Assembly (NCBI GenBank): GCA_029379385.1
Contig: CM055611.1
Coordinates: 15,074,062 to 15,138,061 of the forward strand
Direction of reading: 5' to 3'
Length of the DNA: 64,000 bases
From: Quillaja saponaria
Lineage: Eukaryota; Streptophyta; Magnoliopsida; Fabales; Quillajaceae
Shown piece by piece: positions 23,061-35,440 of the stretch. The translations under genes and the position numbers were made by a program. Under the pieces are notes generated by a model that did not search any database, had not been told where the DNA came from, and was given only the letters and a program-made list of their open reading frames with translations. How positions within the stretch are numbered: position 1 is the stretch's first letter; each line of letters opens with the position of its first letter.

Positions 23061-25150
23061 TAAATTTTCAATAAATTGCTATTTGTTTCAAAAAAACAAA
23101 CTTTTATAATGGCCTTTTATTTTTTAGTTGAGTCAGGAGTCATTGTTGTTGCTTTATTTTGAATTCAGGGTTATGGAGGTTTGGTTATCCAACCCTCCGG
23201 CCAGTTATGCCTTCGTGAGGGGTGTGAAAACTTTTTTAAAATTAATTAGTTTTGCTTTTCTTAAAATAAAAAATAAAAAAATCCTCAAATCACTGACCTT
23301 CTCCATCATGGAAAGCAATTTCAAAGATCCAGAACATCCATGGTCATTTTCTTCCTCTTAATCTTCATGTCTCTTATTCTCCCTACTATTTATTACCAAT
23401 TTGCATTAACCACAAATTTTCTTTTTGATTGATGTGTGGGGTTCTCAAATGAGAATTTATTAAACTCTGTTGGATTTGTTTGAGGAAAGTAATGATTATA
23501 ATCATCATAAAAGTATAGTATCATACTTTTGTGTAAACCTTTGTTGGCAATTTTCTTCAGACAATTTCCTCCCAATTTCCTCCCTAGATAGTATTGATAA
23601 TTTGGTTTAGGATGATAAAGTTTGAACTTAACTTGAATCGAATCCGAAGAAAATTTGGACTTTCTGATAGCATTTCATGTTAGATCTGTTTGCCTGCTCC
23701 AGAAGGTCATGGATCTAAGCTTATTAGGACTCCTTAACTTAAGGCCATGGATCTAAAGGTGGTGGAGACAACAATGGAATTGAAAATATTAATAAAATTG
23801 GGCCAAAATTTAATTATAATAAATTTGAACATTTTAGCTAACCAGCCAAAATAAATCTATGATACAGATTTCATCAAAATTATTTAACGATTTTTATCAA
23901 GGCCAAATCAGTTTGAGTATTTAAAACCCCCACAAAACACGTTGGGTATTATATAATCCTCTTTAATTTATAAAAAGTCAATTTCAACAAAAACAAGACT
24001 GGCAACAAATATAATCTTTAAATTTTTTTTATTGCAATATAATCGTTAAAATATAAAATATTCATAAAGTAGTATTTCATAAATTATATACATATATATA
24101 TTATAAAAGCTACAAAATCAAAATGTGGTATTTTTTTTGTTTAATTACAGTTGTGGTACTTGAAAATTGCATTGTTTCCATTTCATCTTTGAGGATTCTT
24201 TTCTAATATGGCCCTCCAAAATTCGTTCTTTTTCCAATCAAATCCTGTGAAATTCAATTCTTTCTTATAAATCCTTATTCTCTAGTTTCTTCAAATCATC
24301 AAATTTCTTTTGGTGTTTTATACCAATCAACTAATCATGTTGAATCCCTCAATTTAATGAAATTGACTTGATTCATAATCTAATTTATTAAAAAATAATT
24401 CCCTAGTAACTTATAAAAATGAATCTTGAAGGATCTGTTTGGAAAATTAATAATTTTAAGGATGAAAATTGAAAACTGGTGGGATTCTCATAAACAAAAA
24501 TAGTAAATTAAGCCTATATTTTTAGTTTATAAAAATCGAACTTAAGATTTGTATTTCGTGCTTATATTAATTTTAACTATAATATGGACAAAACTAATTA
24601 TAATCAAATAACCTAGAAGTTGAATGTTTGATTCCAAATAATTTTTTTTTTTTGGATTATAATCAAATTATTTTTCTATTTTTTTACATTATAATCAGAA
24701 AAATTCGATTTTTTTTTTTTACAAAAATGCAAGAATTTAGCATTTATATTATCCATTTATAACTGAGTTTTATAATAATCAAGTTTGACCGAGTAAAATG
24801 AATATACCATCTCGCTCTATCTTAACAAATGACACCCCAATACCATTAATACATCACTTAAAACTTTTGATAAAAATAATGACATGGTCTAGTTTTCTTT
24901 CAACTTTCTAATAAATCATATAATAAGTTTATATTTCTAATTTCAATTTTCTAATTCAAAATAAATAATTTTTTTCATAATAATGCATATAGTGCTAAAG
25001 TTAATTATCCTTTATTGATAGACCCCTTCAAATTTAAATTTTAAAATATATAATTGTCTTAAATACAACTATAAAAAAATAATTTGTTTGTTAATATTCC
25101 TATCACATTTAAAGAAATTCAATTATTATAATAACTTGATTTTAATCCTA
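23061..25150. other. AT-rich intergenic DNA without a recognisable gene
   Basis: About 2 kb of AT-rich sequence with many homopolymer A and T runs and only short chance reading frames. The part 23100-23230 ('ccaaccctccggccagttat') may be further LTR-derived sequence. Nothing else was recognised. Confidence 0.45.
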
Positions 25151-25699
25151 ATGTCGCCGAGACCATTTATGTTACTCATACACATCAGCTACATGTTAAA
25201 TGTAGATGCCTTTGTTGCAGATGATTTCATCTGCACTAGCCAAATGCAAATAAATATCTATGATAGGCGGCTGATACAAATAATTATCTATCATAGTAGG
25301 GCACCGATAAATATAGGCGACATCTTGCAAACATAGATAATCATCATCAATGATTTATTATATTATTAGCGTGAACGTTAGTAGAACGCATACATATTGG
25401 CACAAAATGGTTATCTCTATCTACATATGTCCTCTTGCATAAAAGTGAACATTGATGTGTCAAGTATTAGTGACAAGGACATGGATGCAGAAAAGTAAAT
25501 GCATGACATATTTTTAATTTTTTTAATTTTACCAATGTATCTTGTTGTCGCAGATAGTTTCACTGCTATCAAAGATAGCTTTGCAAATTTTTAATTTTTC
25601 CTATAATACTGATTTTTTTTAAAATTTTTTTTTAGAAAACCTATAAATTACAATTAAATACTCTAAAAAGTTAAAACAATAATAACGTATTTCTTGTAT
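25151..25699. other. Possible CACTA subterminal or internal region
   Basis: The sequence lies next to the TNP2 fragment on the side of its C-terminal direction. It repeats short related words such as 'atctatgatag', 'atctatcatag', 'gttgcagatga' and 'gtcgcagatag', as subterminal regions of CACTA elements often do. No CACTA end was found. Confidence 0.3.
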
Positions 25700-26600
25700 C
25701 TATGATGGATGAATAAAGTGTTTCCATTCCTTACCAATGGACAGTTTTCTCATCACGTTGGGCTTCTCACATTTTTCTTCCTTCCTGCCATCTCTTGTCT
25801 TTTGATGTGACCTTAGACATATAAGGCCTTGAAGTCTTTTCATGATTAGAGGTGACTTAATCTTATGAAAGATGTTAATTTTACCCCTTGGTTTGAAAGG
25901 ATCAAACTCATTACAAGCATTGCACACAGTTTTATGCTCGATATTACTGTAAAACAATTAACATTGATTCACGCATCCGTCAATATTGTCATATCCCAAG
26001 ACCTAATTCCTTCATAATTTTTTGGACAAGTGAAAGTTTTTAGATAACTTCTCATCCTTAGACAATAAACTCTTCACTCTTGTTATTTTCAAGAACAAAT
26101 GAACAGTTCTCAAACACATTAAACTCTGACTTGTACGGTGGACAAAATAATGTGTTCCTTACACCTTTCCCATATTAGCCCATTAGCAATGGCCAACAAC
26201 TCATAGAATTTTGCAGCATCTTGGTTTAAATATTAAGTGTCCCAATTGCAATTGGTGCATAACAAGTCTATTGTCATATATGTCATCTAGTTCATTTCAG
26301 CTAAGACTTCATCTACAACAACATTAGATTGTCGAGGTTGATAACTATCATGTCGACCCTTCCCATGTAAGCTACTTTTAGTAGGATGAGACAAAATCCT
26401 TCTTATACAGGTGAAGGGTGATTTCTCCACTACTTAGAAATTAATTATTGTCACAAATTTAACATGGACACCGAATTGTCCCGTTAAACACACAATTTGT
26501 ATTGTTGAAGGCAAAGTCAGAGATCGCCTTAACTCTGTCCCTAAATGCATCCAACATGGTATTATTCAACATTCAACGATCCTTCCAATTTCAATTGATT
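25700..26600 (-). mobile_element. CACTA (En/Spm) transposon remnant, TNP2-type transposase N-terminal part
   Basis: On the minus strand, near 26560, the frame reads MLDAFRDRVKAISDF followed by CPC.ICDNN and, after a stop, SSGEITLHLYKKDFVSSY.KW. This is the transposase-associated domain that starts plant CACTA proteins (CPC..C.N, HLY..GF...Y..W). After more stops, 25957-25700 gives CNACNEFDPFKPRG, LIMKRLQGLICLRSHQ and then KEWKHF, matching the start of the TNP2 transposase ('..RLQRL', 'HPADGKEWKHF'). Many stops and the missing catalytic part make it non-functional. The gypsy integrase fragment begins only about 120 bases away. Confidence 0.72.
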
Positions 26601-26719
26601 GACAATGTTTCTGCATTAATTATAAATTATTTCAACTCCATTAGATATGTAAAACTATTGTAGAACAATGAAAGAAACTAAAATGAATACACCAAGTATG
26701 CTATTTGCCACCTTCAACA

Positions 26720-27600
26720 CTATCCTAAGGGATAATATGGTCTTCCGGGGGCTCAATTCACTGCTGAGTTTTGGAAATCTTTTCAGGAAGCTCTTGGTAC
26801 TCTGTTGTTATTTAGTATGGCTTTTAACCCTCAGACGGATGGGCAATCCGAGAGAACGATCCAAACTTTGGAAGATATGTTGTGAGCCTGTATGATGGAT
26901 TTTGAAGGAAATTGGGACCATCATCTCCCACTGATGGAGTTTACTTATAATAATAGCTATCATAGTAGCATTCAGATGGCACCATTTGAAGCATTGTATG
27001 GTAGGAAGTTTCAATCTCCAGTTGGTTGGTTTGAGACAGGCAAGCATCAGTTGTTGGGGCCATAGTTAATCCAGGATGCTGTGGAGAAGGTTCAAGTGAT
27101 TCATGACAGATTACAGGCAGCTCAGAGTCTACAAAAGTCGTTTGCTAATAACCGCAAGAGACAGTTGGAATTTGAAGTGGGTAATCACGTATTCCCGAAG
27201 GTTTCTCCCTTTAGGGACACTATGAGATTTGGTAAGAAAGGTAAACTAAGCCCAAGATTCATTGGGCGTTTTCAAATCCTAAGGAGGGTTGGAACGGTGG
27301 TATACAAATTAGCATTACCCAATATGGTGCATCTGGTATTTCATGTGTTGATGCTTCGAAAATATTTATAGGATGAATCTTATATTTTACGAATTCAGGA
27401 GGTGCAAGTTGACAAAGAATTGACGTCAAGGAACAACCAATGGAAACTATTGATAAACAAGTCCATAAACTTCGATTGAAGGTTATTCCTTCAGTTTAAG
27501 TTTTATGGCAGCATCACAGAGAGCAGGAAGCCACTTGGGAGTTCGAAAGTAAAATGAAACAACGATATTAGTATTTTTTCAATAATTTAGGTAAATAACC
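26720..27600 (+). mobile_element. Ty3/gypsy (Tekay/Del-like) integrase C-terminal part
   Basis: The frame reads QFTAEFWKSFQEALGT, then FNPQTDGQSERTIQTLEDML, MEFTYNNSYHSSIQMAPFEA, LYGRKFQSPVGWFETGKHQL, and after a stop VEKVQVIHDRLQAAQSLQKS, FGKKGKLSPRFIGRFQILRR and HLVFHVLMLRKYL. This is the second half of a gypsy integrase with the GPF/Y-like module ahead of a decayed tail, typical of chromodomain-bearing Tekay/Del elements. Stops at about 26882, 27064 and 27369 show decay. Gag, protease and RT are missing: sequence to the left is a CACTA remnant. Confidence 0.85.
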
Positions 27601-27660
27601 TATTCTTATAATTCCTCTATCTAAAATTCAGGACGAATTTCTTTGAAGGGGGAAAGATAT

Positions 27661-28450
27661 TGTAATAACCTGAAGCCGACATGTATATTAAGATGCTATA
27701 CATAACTTTTGTCATTAGGTAAAACTTTAAAATTTAAATTATTTTTATGAATGATAGCTAATGCAGATATGGCGGTTAGGTGGTAAATTGAAGTAAGTAG
27801 AGTTTAAATCATGTAGAGTGTGTTCATTGAGGAATAAACAATTATGTTATAATTATAAAATGACAAATTATATATATATATATATATATATATCTAAATA
27901 TCTAAAGAGCATGTGTGGCTCATGATTTTTCTTCATTATTTTAGTAAACTTTCTTTTTATCTCTTTCTTCCTTTGCTTGACTTATTCCTGGGTGAGAAAA
28001 AAAACATCCATTGCTCCTTCATTCTACGACTTTCTCTTGGGATTTGCTGGAATTTCGGAAGACGAAGGCTACTGTGAACTCTTGCTTTTGCCACCTAAAT
28101 ACAATCCTTGAGTAATTCTTGCTCCTTCTTTCAAGTAAGCCGTGGGAGTGGTGATTGAAGGAGGTGAGGAGCTGAGTTTTAAATCAGCTAGAAACACCCC
28201 ATTATCCTTTCATTTGGTTGTTGAAATCCCCTGCTTCTTGCACTTAAGGAAACAACTAGCCATATCTCTTGTTTTCTCTTGCCTAAGAATTCTTAACTTT
28301 GGTGTTGATCAAATTAAATTCAAGGTAAAATAATTTTTCCTCTTGACCGTGGGTTTTCCTTTTTTGTATTGGGTTGTGATATCCTTGAATTATTGGTGGC
28401 CATGAAATTGATCCATGCGATGTTGGAAGGATGGTAATATATTTCATCAA
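27661..28450 (+). mobile_element. 3' LTR of the gypsy integrase fragment
   Basis: A purine-rich tract (TTTGAAGGGGGAAAGATAT, 27642-27660) immediately precedes TGTAATAACC at 27661, the expected polypurine tract and LTR start. The LTR holds a TA microsatellite at 27869-27893 and pyrimidine-rich leader-like sequence at 27930-28050. Its right end could not be fixed. Confidence 0.6.
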
Positions 28451-29229
28451 ATTTTTTTTTTTCCTTATTATTATATTATAATTACTATAAAAAATTAAAC
28501 AAATATTGGAGAGTTCAATTGCTAAAAAAAGGATAAAATAAAAATAAGAGATAGAAAGTAAAAACATAAAAGAAAAACTTATAAATATGATACCTTAGTG
28601 TTTTTTAAGTTAGTTTGTTACCTTTAATAGCTAATTTGGATGATTTTAGATTATTTGTTAATTATAACTTAAATAAGAGTGTTATGTACCTAATTTGATA
28701 GTTCATTAGAGCTATTGAAAAATAGATGGTAGTTTATGGGATAAAGTGCAACTAACTAAAAAAAAATTGTGATTCAATTATCAATTATTAAAAAAAAAAT
28801 TGATGATTTGGTTAATTATTAATTATAATATGATAATATTCAACAAAAAAACGACTTTAATTCTATTTTTTTTATACCAGGAAAATTAAGTTTTACTATT
28901 TATGATTATGACTAGTACAATATAGGTACTTTGAACCTATGGTATTATAACAAAGTTTAATTGATCAATTTCAAAATCAAACATCATTTTACCAAAAACA
29001 AAAAGAACAAACACCATATTTTGTCATTCTTTTCAGTGATTTAGGGAGTTGGTAGGAACAGAATACCCGAATTGCCTCTTTTGTGGGGTAAGATTTTTTT
29101 TTTTTTTCATGCTTCTCTGTGGTGCTTATGGGAGCATTTCAGTGTGTTTTTTAAACATTTAACAATGTCTATTACAGTCTAATAACTTAATTTCTATCAT
29201 TTCAAGTCAATTTCTCTTCATTGTTATTC
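28451..29229. other. AT-rich spacer between gypsy LTR and copia fragment
   Basis: Mostly A/T runs, with no coding features. Around 29040-29100 there is a short GC-richer stretch ('ttggtaggaacagaataccc') of unknown origin. Confidence 0.4.
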
Positions 29230-31747
29230 TTGCTTATGTAATAAAAGTACCAAACTTCCTTTTCTATTAACACTTTGAAAAGTTCTATGCCTTTAGAACT
29301 TATTTATTCTGATGTCTAGAGGCTTGTTCTATTACTCTCAGTTGATGGCTTTCATTATTATTTGATATTTGTTGATCACTTTACTAAGTATGTGTGGCTA
29401 TATCCAATGAAAAGAAAATCTGATGTTTCTACTATATTCCCTCAATTCAAAGCTTTAATTGAAAAACAACTTAACAAATCCATCATTTCCATTTACAAAA
29501 ATAATGGTATCTTACATTATACTCATTTTTGTCACAAAATGGTATTTCTCATCTTACTACACTCCCACATACACCTGAATTAAATGGCACTTCTAAGCGC
29601 AAACATAGACATGTGGTTGAAACTAGCTTAGCTCTTATGCATCATGCTTACATGCCTTCTTCTTACTGGTCATATGCCTTTGTCACTTTAGCTTATTTGA
29701 TTAATATATTACCCACTCCAGTACTTCAATGCAGCATTCCATATGAGACATTGTTCAACACCAAACCTAACTACTCTAATTGTGTATGTCTGGCTGCCTA
29801 TGCTATCCATAGTTGAAACCTTACACCTCTAACAAACTACAGCCAAGGTCAGTACCATGCATTTTTCTTGGTTATTCATCTTCTCAAACTGCCTTTAAAT
29901 GCTTGGATAGAACTAATGGTCGAGTTTATCATCCAGACATGTTAAATTCATTAAAAATATCTTTCCTTTTACCACTTCAGACAGTTCTAAAGCTATTACC
30001 TCTAACACTCTAAGGGATTGGAATCCTTGTCCTCAAGGTGCTCTCTTACCTCCAATATTACAGGCTCCTACCTCTACTCCCTTTGATACTTTCCAACAAC
30101 TATCCTTCTCCTCATTGCCTTCCCTAGAAACACCTTCATCAATGACTAGGAATGATCCCTCAATTACACAATCTGCATGTCTAAACCCCCAATCGATTTC
30201 TGCTCCTGCCCCTTCACCATCACAAAAACCAGTCAACAGATCTCAACATAACATCTATAAACCCAAAAGACCATTTTCCTTGTTGGTCCCAAACAGCCCA
30301 CACCCCCTCCCTTAAACCAACTTATGTATGCCAAGCCATGCAAGATTCAAACTGGCCTAGATGCTATTACCAGTGACTTTAATGCCCTCCTCCAAAATAC
30401 TACATGGGATCTTGTTCTAAATTATGGTAAGCATAATTTGGTTGGTTACAAATGGGTATTCAGAATTAAGAGGAACCCATATGGCTCTATTGAATGTTAC
30501 AAAGATCATCTTGTAGCAAAGGGATTTCATAAGAGACATGGCATTGATTACATTGAAACATTTAGCCCAATGGTAAAGCCAACTACTATAAGAAATATTC
30601 TTTGTCTTGCCCTCACTAATAATTGGCCTTTGCATCAGTTTGATGTAAATAATGCATTTTTACAAGGCAGACTATCAGATGAAGTTTATATGGTGCACCA
30701 TATTTGCAAACTTAAAAAGGCACACAATGGCCTCAAGAAAGCCCGCGGGCCTGGTATACGGAGTTGAGTTCATTTCTTATAACTGCTGGTTTTACAAATG
30801 CCATCTTAGTTGCTTCTCTATTGATATTGTTGTCACTGGGAACAACAAGTAGTTCTTTGCAGCCTTATTTGATAAACTCTCCAACATATTTTTCTTGAAC
30901 GCTCTGGAGGGACTCCACTATTTTTTTTTGGGAGTTGAAGTTCTCCATTTGAAGCAAGGTTGCTTCTTATCTCAACACAAATATATTCGAGATATCTTGA
31001 ACAAGTTCAAATTGGATGGTGCCAAAAAGGTTGTCACTCTTCTTTCCACCACAATCCCTTTAAAGTTATGTGATGGCACTGCTTCCATTGATCCCACTAT
31101 GTTTTGTCAATTGGTAGGAGCCCTCCAATATCTGTCATTAACTAGACCAAATATTGCCCTCACCGTTAATAAACCCTCCCAGTTTATGCACAAACCTTCT
31201 GAACAACATTGGCAAGCTTTAAAGCTTGTGGTATGCTATTACAAAAGAGCCCTAAACTAAATCTAATAGAATCTAGCGATGCTAATTGCGGAGGTGACCA
31301 AGATGGTAGATCCTCTACAACTACTTATGTTGTTTACCTTGGCTCCAACATCTTATCTTGGAAATCTTCTAAATAGAAAACAATAGCTTGTTCTTCCATT
31401 GAGGCAAGATATAGAGCCTTGACTCACACCTCTACTAAGCTTAATTGGATTCAAAACTTATTCCAAGAGCTTGGTGTTTCAATCAAGCAATCACCTCAAG
31501 TTCACTGTGATAATGTCGGGGCAATTTATCTTAGTGCTAATTCATTTTTTCACTCAAGGATTAAGCATCTAGCACTTAATTATAATTTTGTCCATCAACA
31601 AGTTCATGCAAAAAAGCTCCAAGTTTCCTATGTCTCCATCAAAGATCAACTAGCAGATGCTCTTACCAAACCTCTACCCAAACAAAGTTTTCTACAACTA
31701 AGACAAAAGATTGGAGTCTCCAATGGATCCTCCATCTTAAGGAGGCG
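29230..31747 (+). mobile_element. Ty1/copia integrase, reverse transcriptase and RNase H remnant
   Basis: Integrase starts near 29240 (PLELIYSDV, IFVDHFTKYVWLYPMKRKSD, then TPELNGTSKRKHRHVVETSL and ALMHHAYMPSSYWSYAFVTL). A variable linker with KPYTSNKLQPRSVPCIFLGY follows, then RT at 30324-30767 (NTTWDLV, LVGYKWVFRIKRNPYGSIE, FSPMVKPTTIRNILCLAL, FDVNNAFLQGRLSDEVYM). The FDVNNAFLQG motif is followed by a deletion and a one-base shift near 30735. The later part continues with LHYFFLGVEVLHLKQGCFLS (30895-31260), SANSFFHSRIKHLALNYNFV and VSIKDQLADALTKPLPKQSF (31419-31720), the RNase H end of copia Pol. Several frameshifts and stops make it dead. Gag and protease are absent. Confidence 0.9.
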
Positions 31748-32150
31748 TGTAAAGGAGTTGTCATCTACCCAAAAACCTCCTCCAAGTTAGTTGGCTACTT
31801 TTGAATAGATAAGATAGCCTCTAACATTTTAAATTTGAATACATTAGATAAGATAGCTTATGACATTTGAAATTTGAATGTAATACTATCTCTTAGTAAC
31901 TCTATTTATAGAGCAAATCAATGTACAAAACACATTGCATTGTCAATCTAAAACTCTATAGATGTGTAATGTAATTGGTATGCTCTTTTGTATAAAGACA
32001 ATCATTTTCATTTTATTTTTCTGTCAAGGAGGACATCTTGTCCCCCTCATTGTTTTTCAATTCTATCTTAATACTATTTTTTTTTCTATCAAAAAAACTT
32101 TAATTCATTTAAAACGATTCTCAAACGAGTTTCTAAGAGATTTTTAATGT
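31748..32150 (+). mobile_element. 3' LTR of the copia fragment
   Basis: The RNase H end is followed by AAGGAGGCG and TGTAAAGGAGTTGTC at 31748, the usual copia arrangement of a purine tract then an LTR starting TG. Inside is a TATA-like 'ctctatttatagagcaaatc' near 31900. The right boundary is approximate. Confidence 0.6.
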
Positions 32151-32869
32151 ATGCATGCACATTAAGCAAATTAACACAAAGACATTTCAAACAAAACCAA
32201 TTATGTTTCATACATACCTTAGACTAATTTCACAATCAAAGTTAGACATTGAAAATCAACCTAATAAGTTAGCTTATTCTAATCCAAAAACCCCAATATC
32301 AAAACAAAACACACACACATATATATATAGGGACTGTGATTGAAGATCTGGGCTTGCATGGGAAAATCAAAAGGCAGAAAACAAGGTTTAGAATTTCAAT
32401 GTGTCGATAACTGAGAGGTTTTTTCTGCTGTTTCTTCTTCCTCTACTGGTTAAATGGGCTTCTTATGGAAACTTTCAATATGTACGCTAAGTTTTAATCA
32501 TTCGTGTGTTGCAAAATAGTTGAAGGTGAACCTTGGAATGTCTTTGAATAATTAAGGAAGAATGTCAACCAGAGTAAAATGTACAGCTTTTTATCATTTG
32601 CAGTCAATTTCTAGCCTACAATCCAAAAACTGACTGAAATTTCAAAGAAATAATTTCAATTTATATATTTTGACCTACATCCCAAGAGGTTGATCTTGCT
32701 GAAAAAGCATGACTGTGACAAACAAAAATCGGGAAGAAAACTCAAAATTAAGACAAAGGCATAAAAAAAGAGATTATGAAGTAGACATAAATCAACTCTA
32801 AACAAGACGACAAAAATTAAATATCTGGATTGCCATCATCAACAATTTCCTTTTCCTTTCATTCTTTTG
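32151..32869. other. Intergenic DNA, no gene seen
   Basis: A short CA/TA microsatellite occurs at about 32308-32330. The rest is plain AT-rich sequence without coding frames or repeats that I can recognise. Confidence 0.4.
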
Positions 32870-33055
32870 TTTTTTTTTTTTTTTTGTTTCCCACGAGTAT
32901 CTCTAATGCTTTGGGTGTGAATCTAATCTCGTTCAGGGTTCATGGCTGCCCCCACAAGTGTAATTCTATGGACTAGAACCCTTGATATTGCAAAGGTCCT
33001 TTAACCGCTAAGTTCAAGCATGCCTTAATTACCACTTGAACCACACCTTGTTGGA
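32870..33055 (-). mobile_element. tRNA-derived SINE (minus strand)
   Basis: On the minus strand TGGTTCAAGTGG (33043-33032) resembles an RNA polymerase III A box. GGTTCTAGTCC (32980-32970), about 50 bases downstream, resembles a B box. The body continues for about 85 bases and ends in a run of about 16 A (T run on the plus strand at 32870-32885). This is the layout of plant SINEs. No clear target-site duplication was identified. Confidence 0.55.
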
Positions 33056-33408
33056 TTTTCTTTCATTTTCTAGCAAATAACAGGTGAATATAACCTAATC
33101 ATAAAAGAAAATTATGGAAGTGTTAGGTACAAGAGAAAAATAGTAAGGAATGGAGTCAAAGAATAAGATGAAAACTTAACAAGTATTATCATATCCTCAC
33201 ATTTCCACTCTTTGAAGGATAAGCCAAAATTCAAGTTCGAGTAGACCTGTAATTGTTGTTTTTGTTTGAAGTATACCATTCAAGATTTTCTAAGTTGCTA
33301 AGTATGACTAGAAGGTTTACATTTTTCTTTCTTTCTTTTTTATTTATTTTTTATTTTGGTAAGGCCGTTCTTTTTTTGCTAAGGGTTTCTTTCATTTTTA
33401 TAATATTT

Positions 33409-33680
33409 ACTTAAAGATGAATTCTTGCAACTCTCTTCTTTTTTTTAATAATACTTCTTTTTTTCTATAATAAAATAAATTACTGAAATTGGTTAACAAA
33501 ATATGGGCGTATGCAAGCAAAACTCATAAACTATCAACCCCAAATACTTAAAGATGAATTCTTGCAACTCTCTTCTTTTTTTTAATAATACTTCTTTTTT
33601 TCTATAATAAAATAAATTACTGAAATTGGTTAACAAAACATGGGCGTATGCAAGCAAAACTCATAAATTATCAACCCCCG
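33409..33680. repeat. 137-bp direct tandem duplication
   Basis: The segment starting 'acttaaagatgaattcttgc' at 33409 is repeated from 33546 with almost no changes, through 'tgggcgtatgcaagcaaaac'. The near-identity indicates a recent duplication. Confidence 0.9.
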
Positions 33681-33985
33681 TTATCAAACACCTAATTCCC
33701 ACAAAACTCAGCCACAATCCACAAGAATACATACTAAGTATAACAACAATTTGTAACTCATACAAGAACTCAAAAAAAATAATTGTAGGAAAAAAAAAAA
33801 ATACATAGAGACATACTTGGGTGTATGCAAGCAGCGGCAAACAGGAGCAGAACATCTGACAACGATGACTGCACTGCAGGGCAGGGTTGAGGCACATAGA
33901 GAGAAAGGGAGTTGCAGAAGAAAATGAGGGAGAATGGATAGGAAAATGTGGACTAGGTTTAAATTTGGAAAAAACTGTTAACGCG
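33681..33985. other. Short region between the 137-bp duplication and the CACTA-like end
   Basis: An A-rich tract (33790-33800) is followed by a GC-richer stretch at 33820-33900. No gene was recognised. It may belong to the CACTA-like element that ends at 34045. Confidence 0.35.
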
Positions 33986-34045
33986 AACTGTTGCTAATAG
34001 TTTGCAACAACTGTTGCTAATAGTTTGCAACAGCAAATACTAGTG
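33986..34045. mobile_element. CACTA-like transposon terminus
   Basis: The word 'actgttgctaatagtttgca' occurs twice in tandem, and the sequence ends in GCAAATACTAGTG at 34045. Its complement, CACTAGTATTTGC, has the CACTA start and is followed by repeated subterminal units, as in En/Spm elements. The partner end was not found in the window. Confidence 0.5.
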
Positions 34046-35440
34046 TAGATAATGTAAGTGTGGATGCATATATGTTGAACAAATTAACACAAAGGAATTA
34101 AAAAAATAAATATTGAATCCTATCCGCGACTGCACTGATGTAGCTGATATTAACAATGCATACACAAATAAGTTGGCGTTAAATAATGCCAAATAGCAAG
34201 GGCCAATTCCCAATAGGGACATGATGTCTATCGGCCAAGTTGCAAGGGAGCCAGTCACCAATCTCCATCGTGTAGAAGCGAGGATCAAAATCAGTGCCTA
34301 ATAAAGAACCCCAAACACTTCGAGCTTTGTAGCAATCCCGAAGCACATGGATTATGGTCTCATCCAAGTCAATGCAAAAATTGCACAAAGGGTTTTCATA
34401 TGTCATCCTTCGAGCTCTAAAACATTTGTTACCAGACCGTCGTGATTCACCATCCAAAGGAAGTGCCTAATCCTTTGAGGACCTCTGCCTCGGACATGCT
34501 AGTATTTACAGCCTGCTCCTTGTGAGTAACCTCATAGCAAGTTTCCTTTGTATGGCCGTATTTCCCACACTGAAAGCACACTAAATGAAGTCTTTCGAAC
34601 TCAATGTAAAGGACCCTTTTCCTCTGACGATATTTGGACACTAGAGTTTTGGTTAAATCAACTTCAATGCAAACCCTAGCAAAATTCACTCTGTCTGCAT
34701 GACTAGTGGTAGAATCACATTTAACAGGTGTACCAATTCTTCGCGAGAGATTAGTCAGAAATTGGCCATCATGGTATTCTATTGGAATTCCGGGAAACCG
34801 AACCCACACAGTAACTTTTTCCTCCTTTGTGTTGAAAGGATCAAAATTAGGCTCCCAATGGCGCAGGGTAAGGTAATGATCAAGAATAAGCCACGGACTT
34901 CCCTTCCAAACCATCTCCATATCATTATCTTGAGAAAACCAAGAAAAAGTGGTTTCCAAGATCTATCACCTTCAAAATTCCTCTAGGCTTCCATATTTGG
35001 TAAAGCTTCTTGCATAGGAAGTTGTATCCAATACGCTTACCTAGCAATTTGACTATAAGAGAAGTCCTCCATGGGGATCTAATCCTTTGTTTCTCCTCCT
35101 TGGTGAGCCTGATGTTTGGGCATTCAACCAAATCCTCATCATCCTCTCCCTCGGAGTCATCTTCACTCTATGAACCCCACTGCTTTGTTCCTTCAGATAC
35201 TCCTTCAACGTCCATGCCAGCAACCTCTTCAGTTATACCAAGCACTGGATCCCTATAAGATAGCTTGCATTTATCTCCTTAATTCAACCAAAGGAGCAGT
35301 CCTCCCTTTCCTTGAAACAGCTTATCCACCATCCATCATAACCTTCTTATTACTACGTTGGACGATATTTTCCTCCTCCGAAGAACGGTCTCGCTCACGC
35401 TCTCCTCTCTACCCTCGGCTCCCAGACTCCATTTTTAAAA
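34046..35440 (-). mobile_element. L1-type LINE, internally deleted, ORF1 joined to the ORF2 tail
   Basis: On the minus strand, 35131-34925 and 34959-34447 encode plant L1 ORF1 (DUF4283 type): LTKEEKQRIRSPWRTSLIVK, VIDLGNHFFLVFS, then after a frameshift WKGSPWLILDHYLTLRHWEP, VTVWVRFPGIPIEYHDGQF, and the CCHC knuckle CFQCGKYGHTKETC (near 34570-34530). Directly downstream, at 34457-34179, is the zinc-binding end of ORF2: NPLCNFCIDLDETIIHVLRD followed by C and VWGSLLG. The whole endonuclease and RT (about 3 kb) are missing between them. A Gly/Arg-rich, stop-containing N-terminal part of ORF1 extends to about 35430. Confidence 0.83.
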
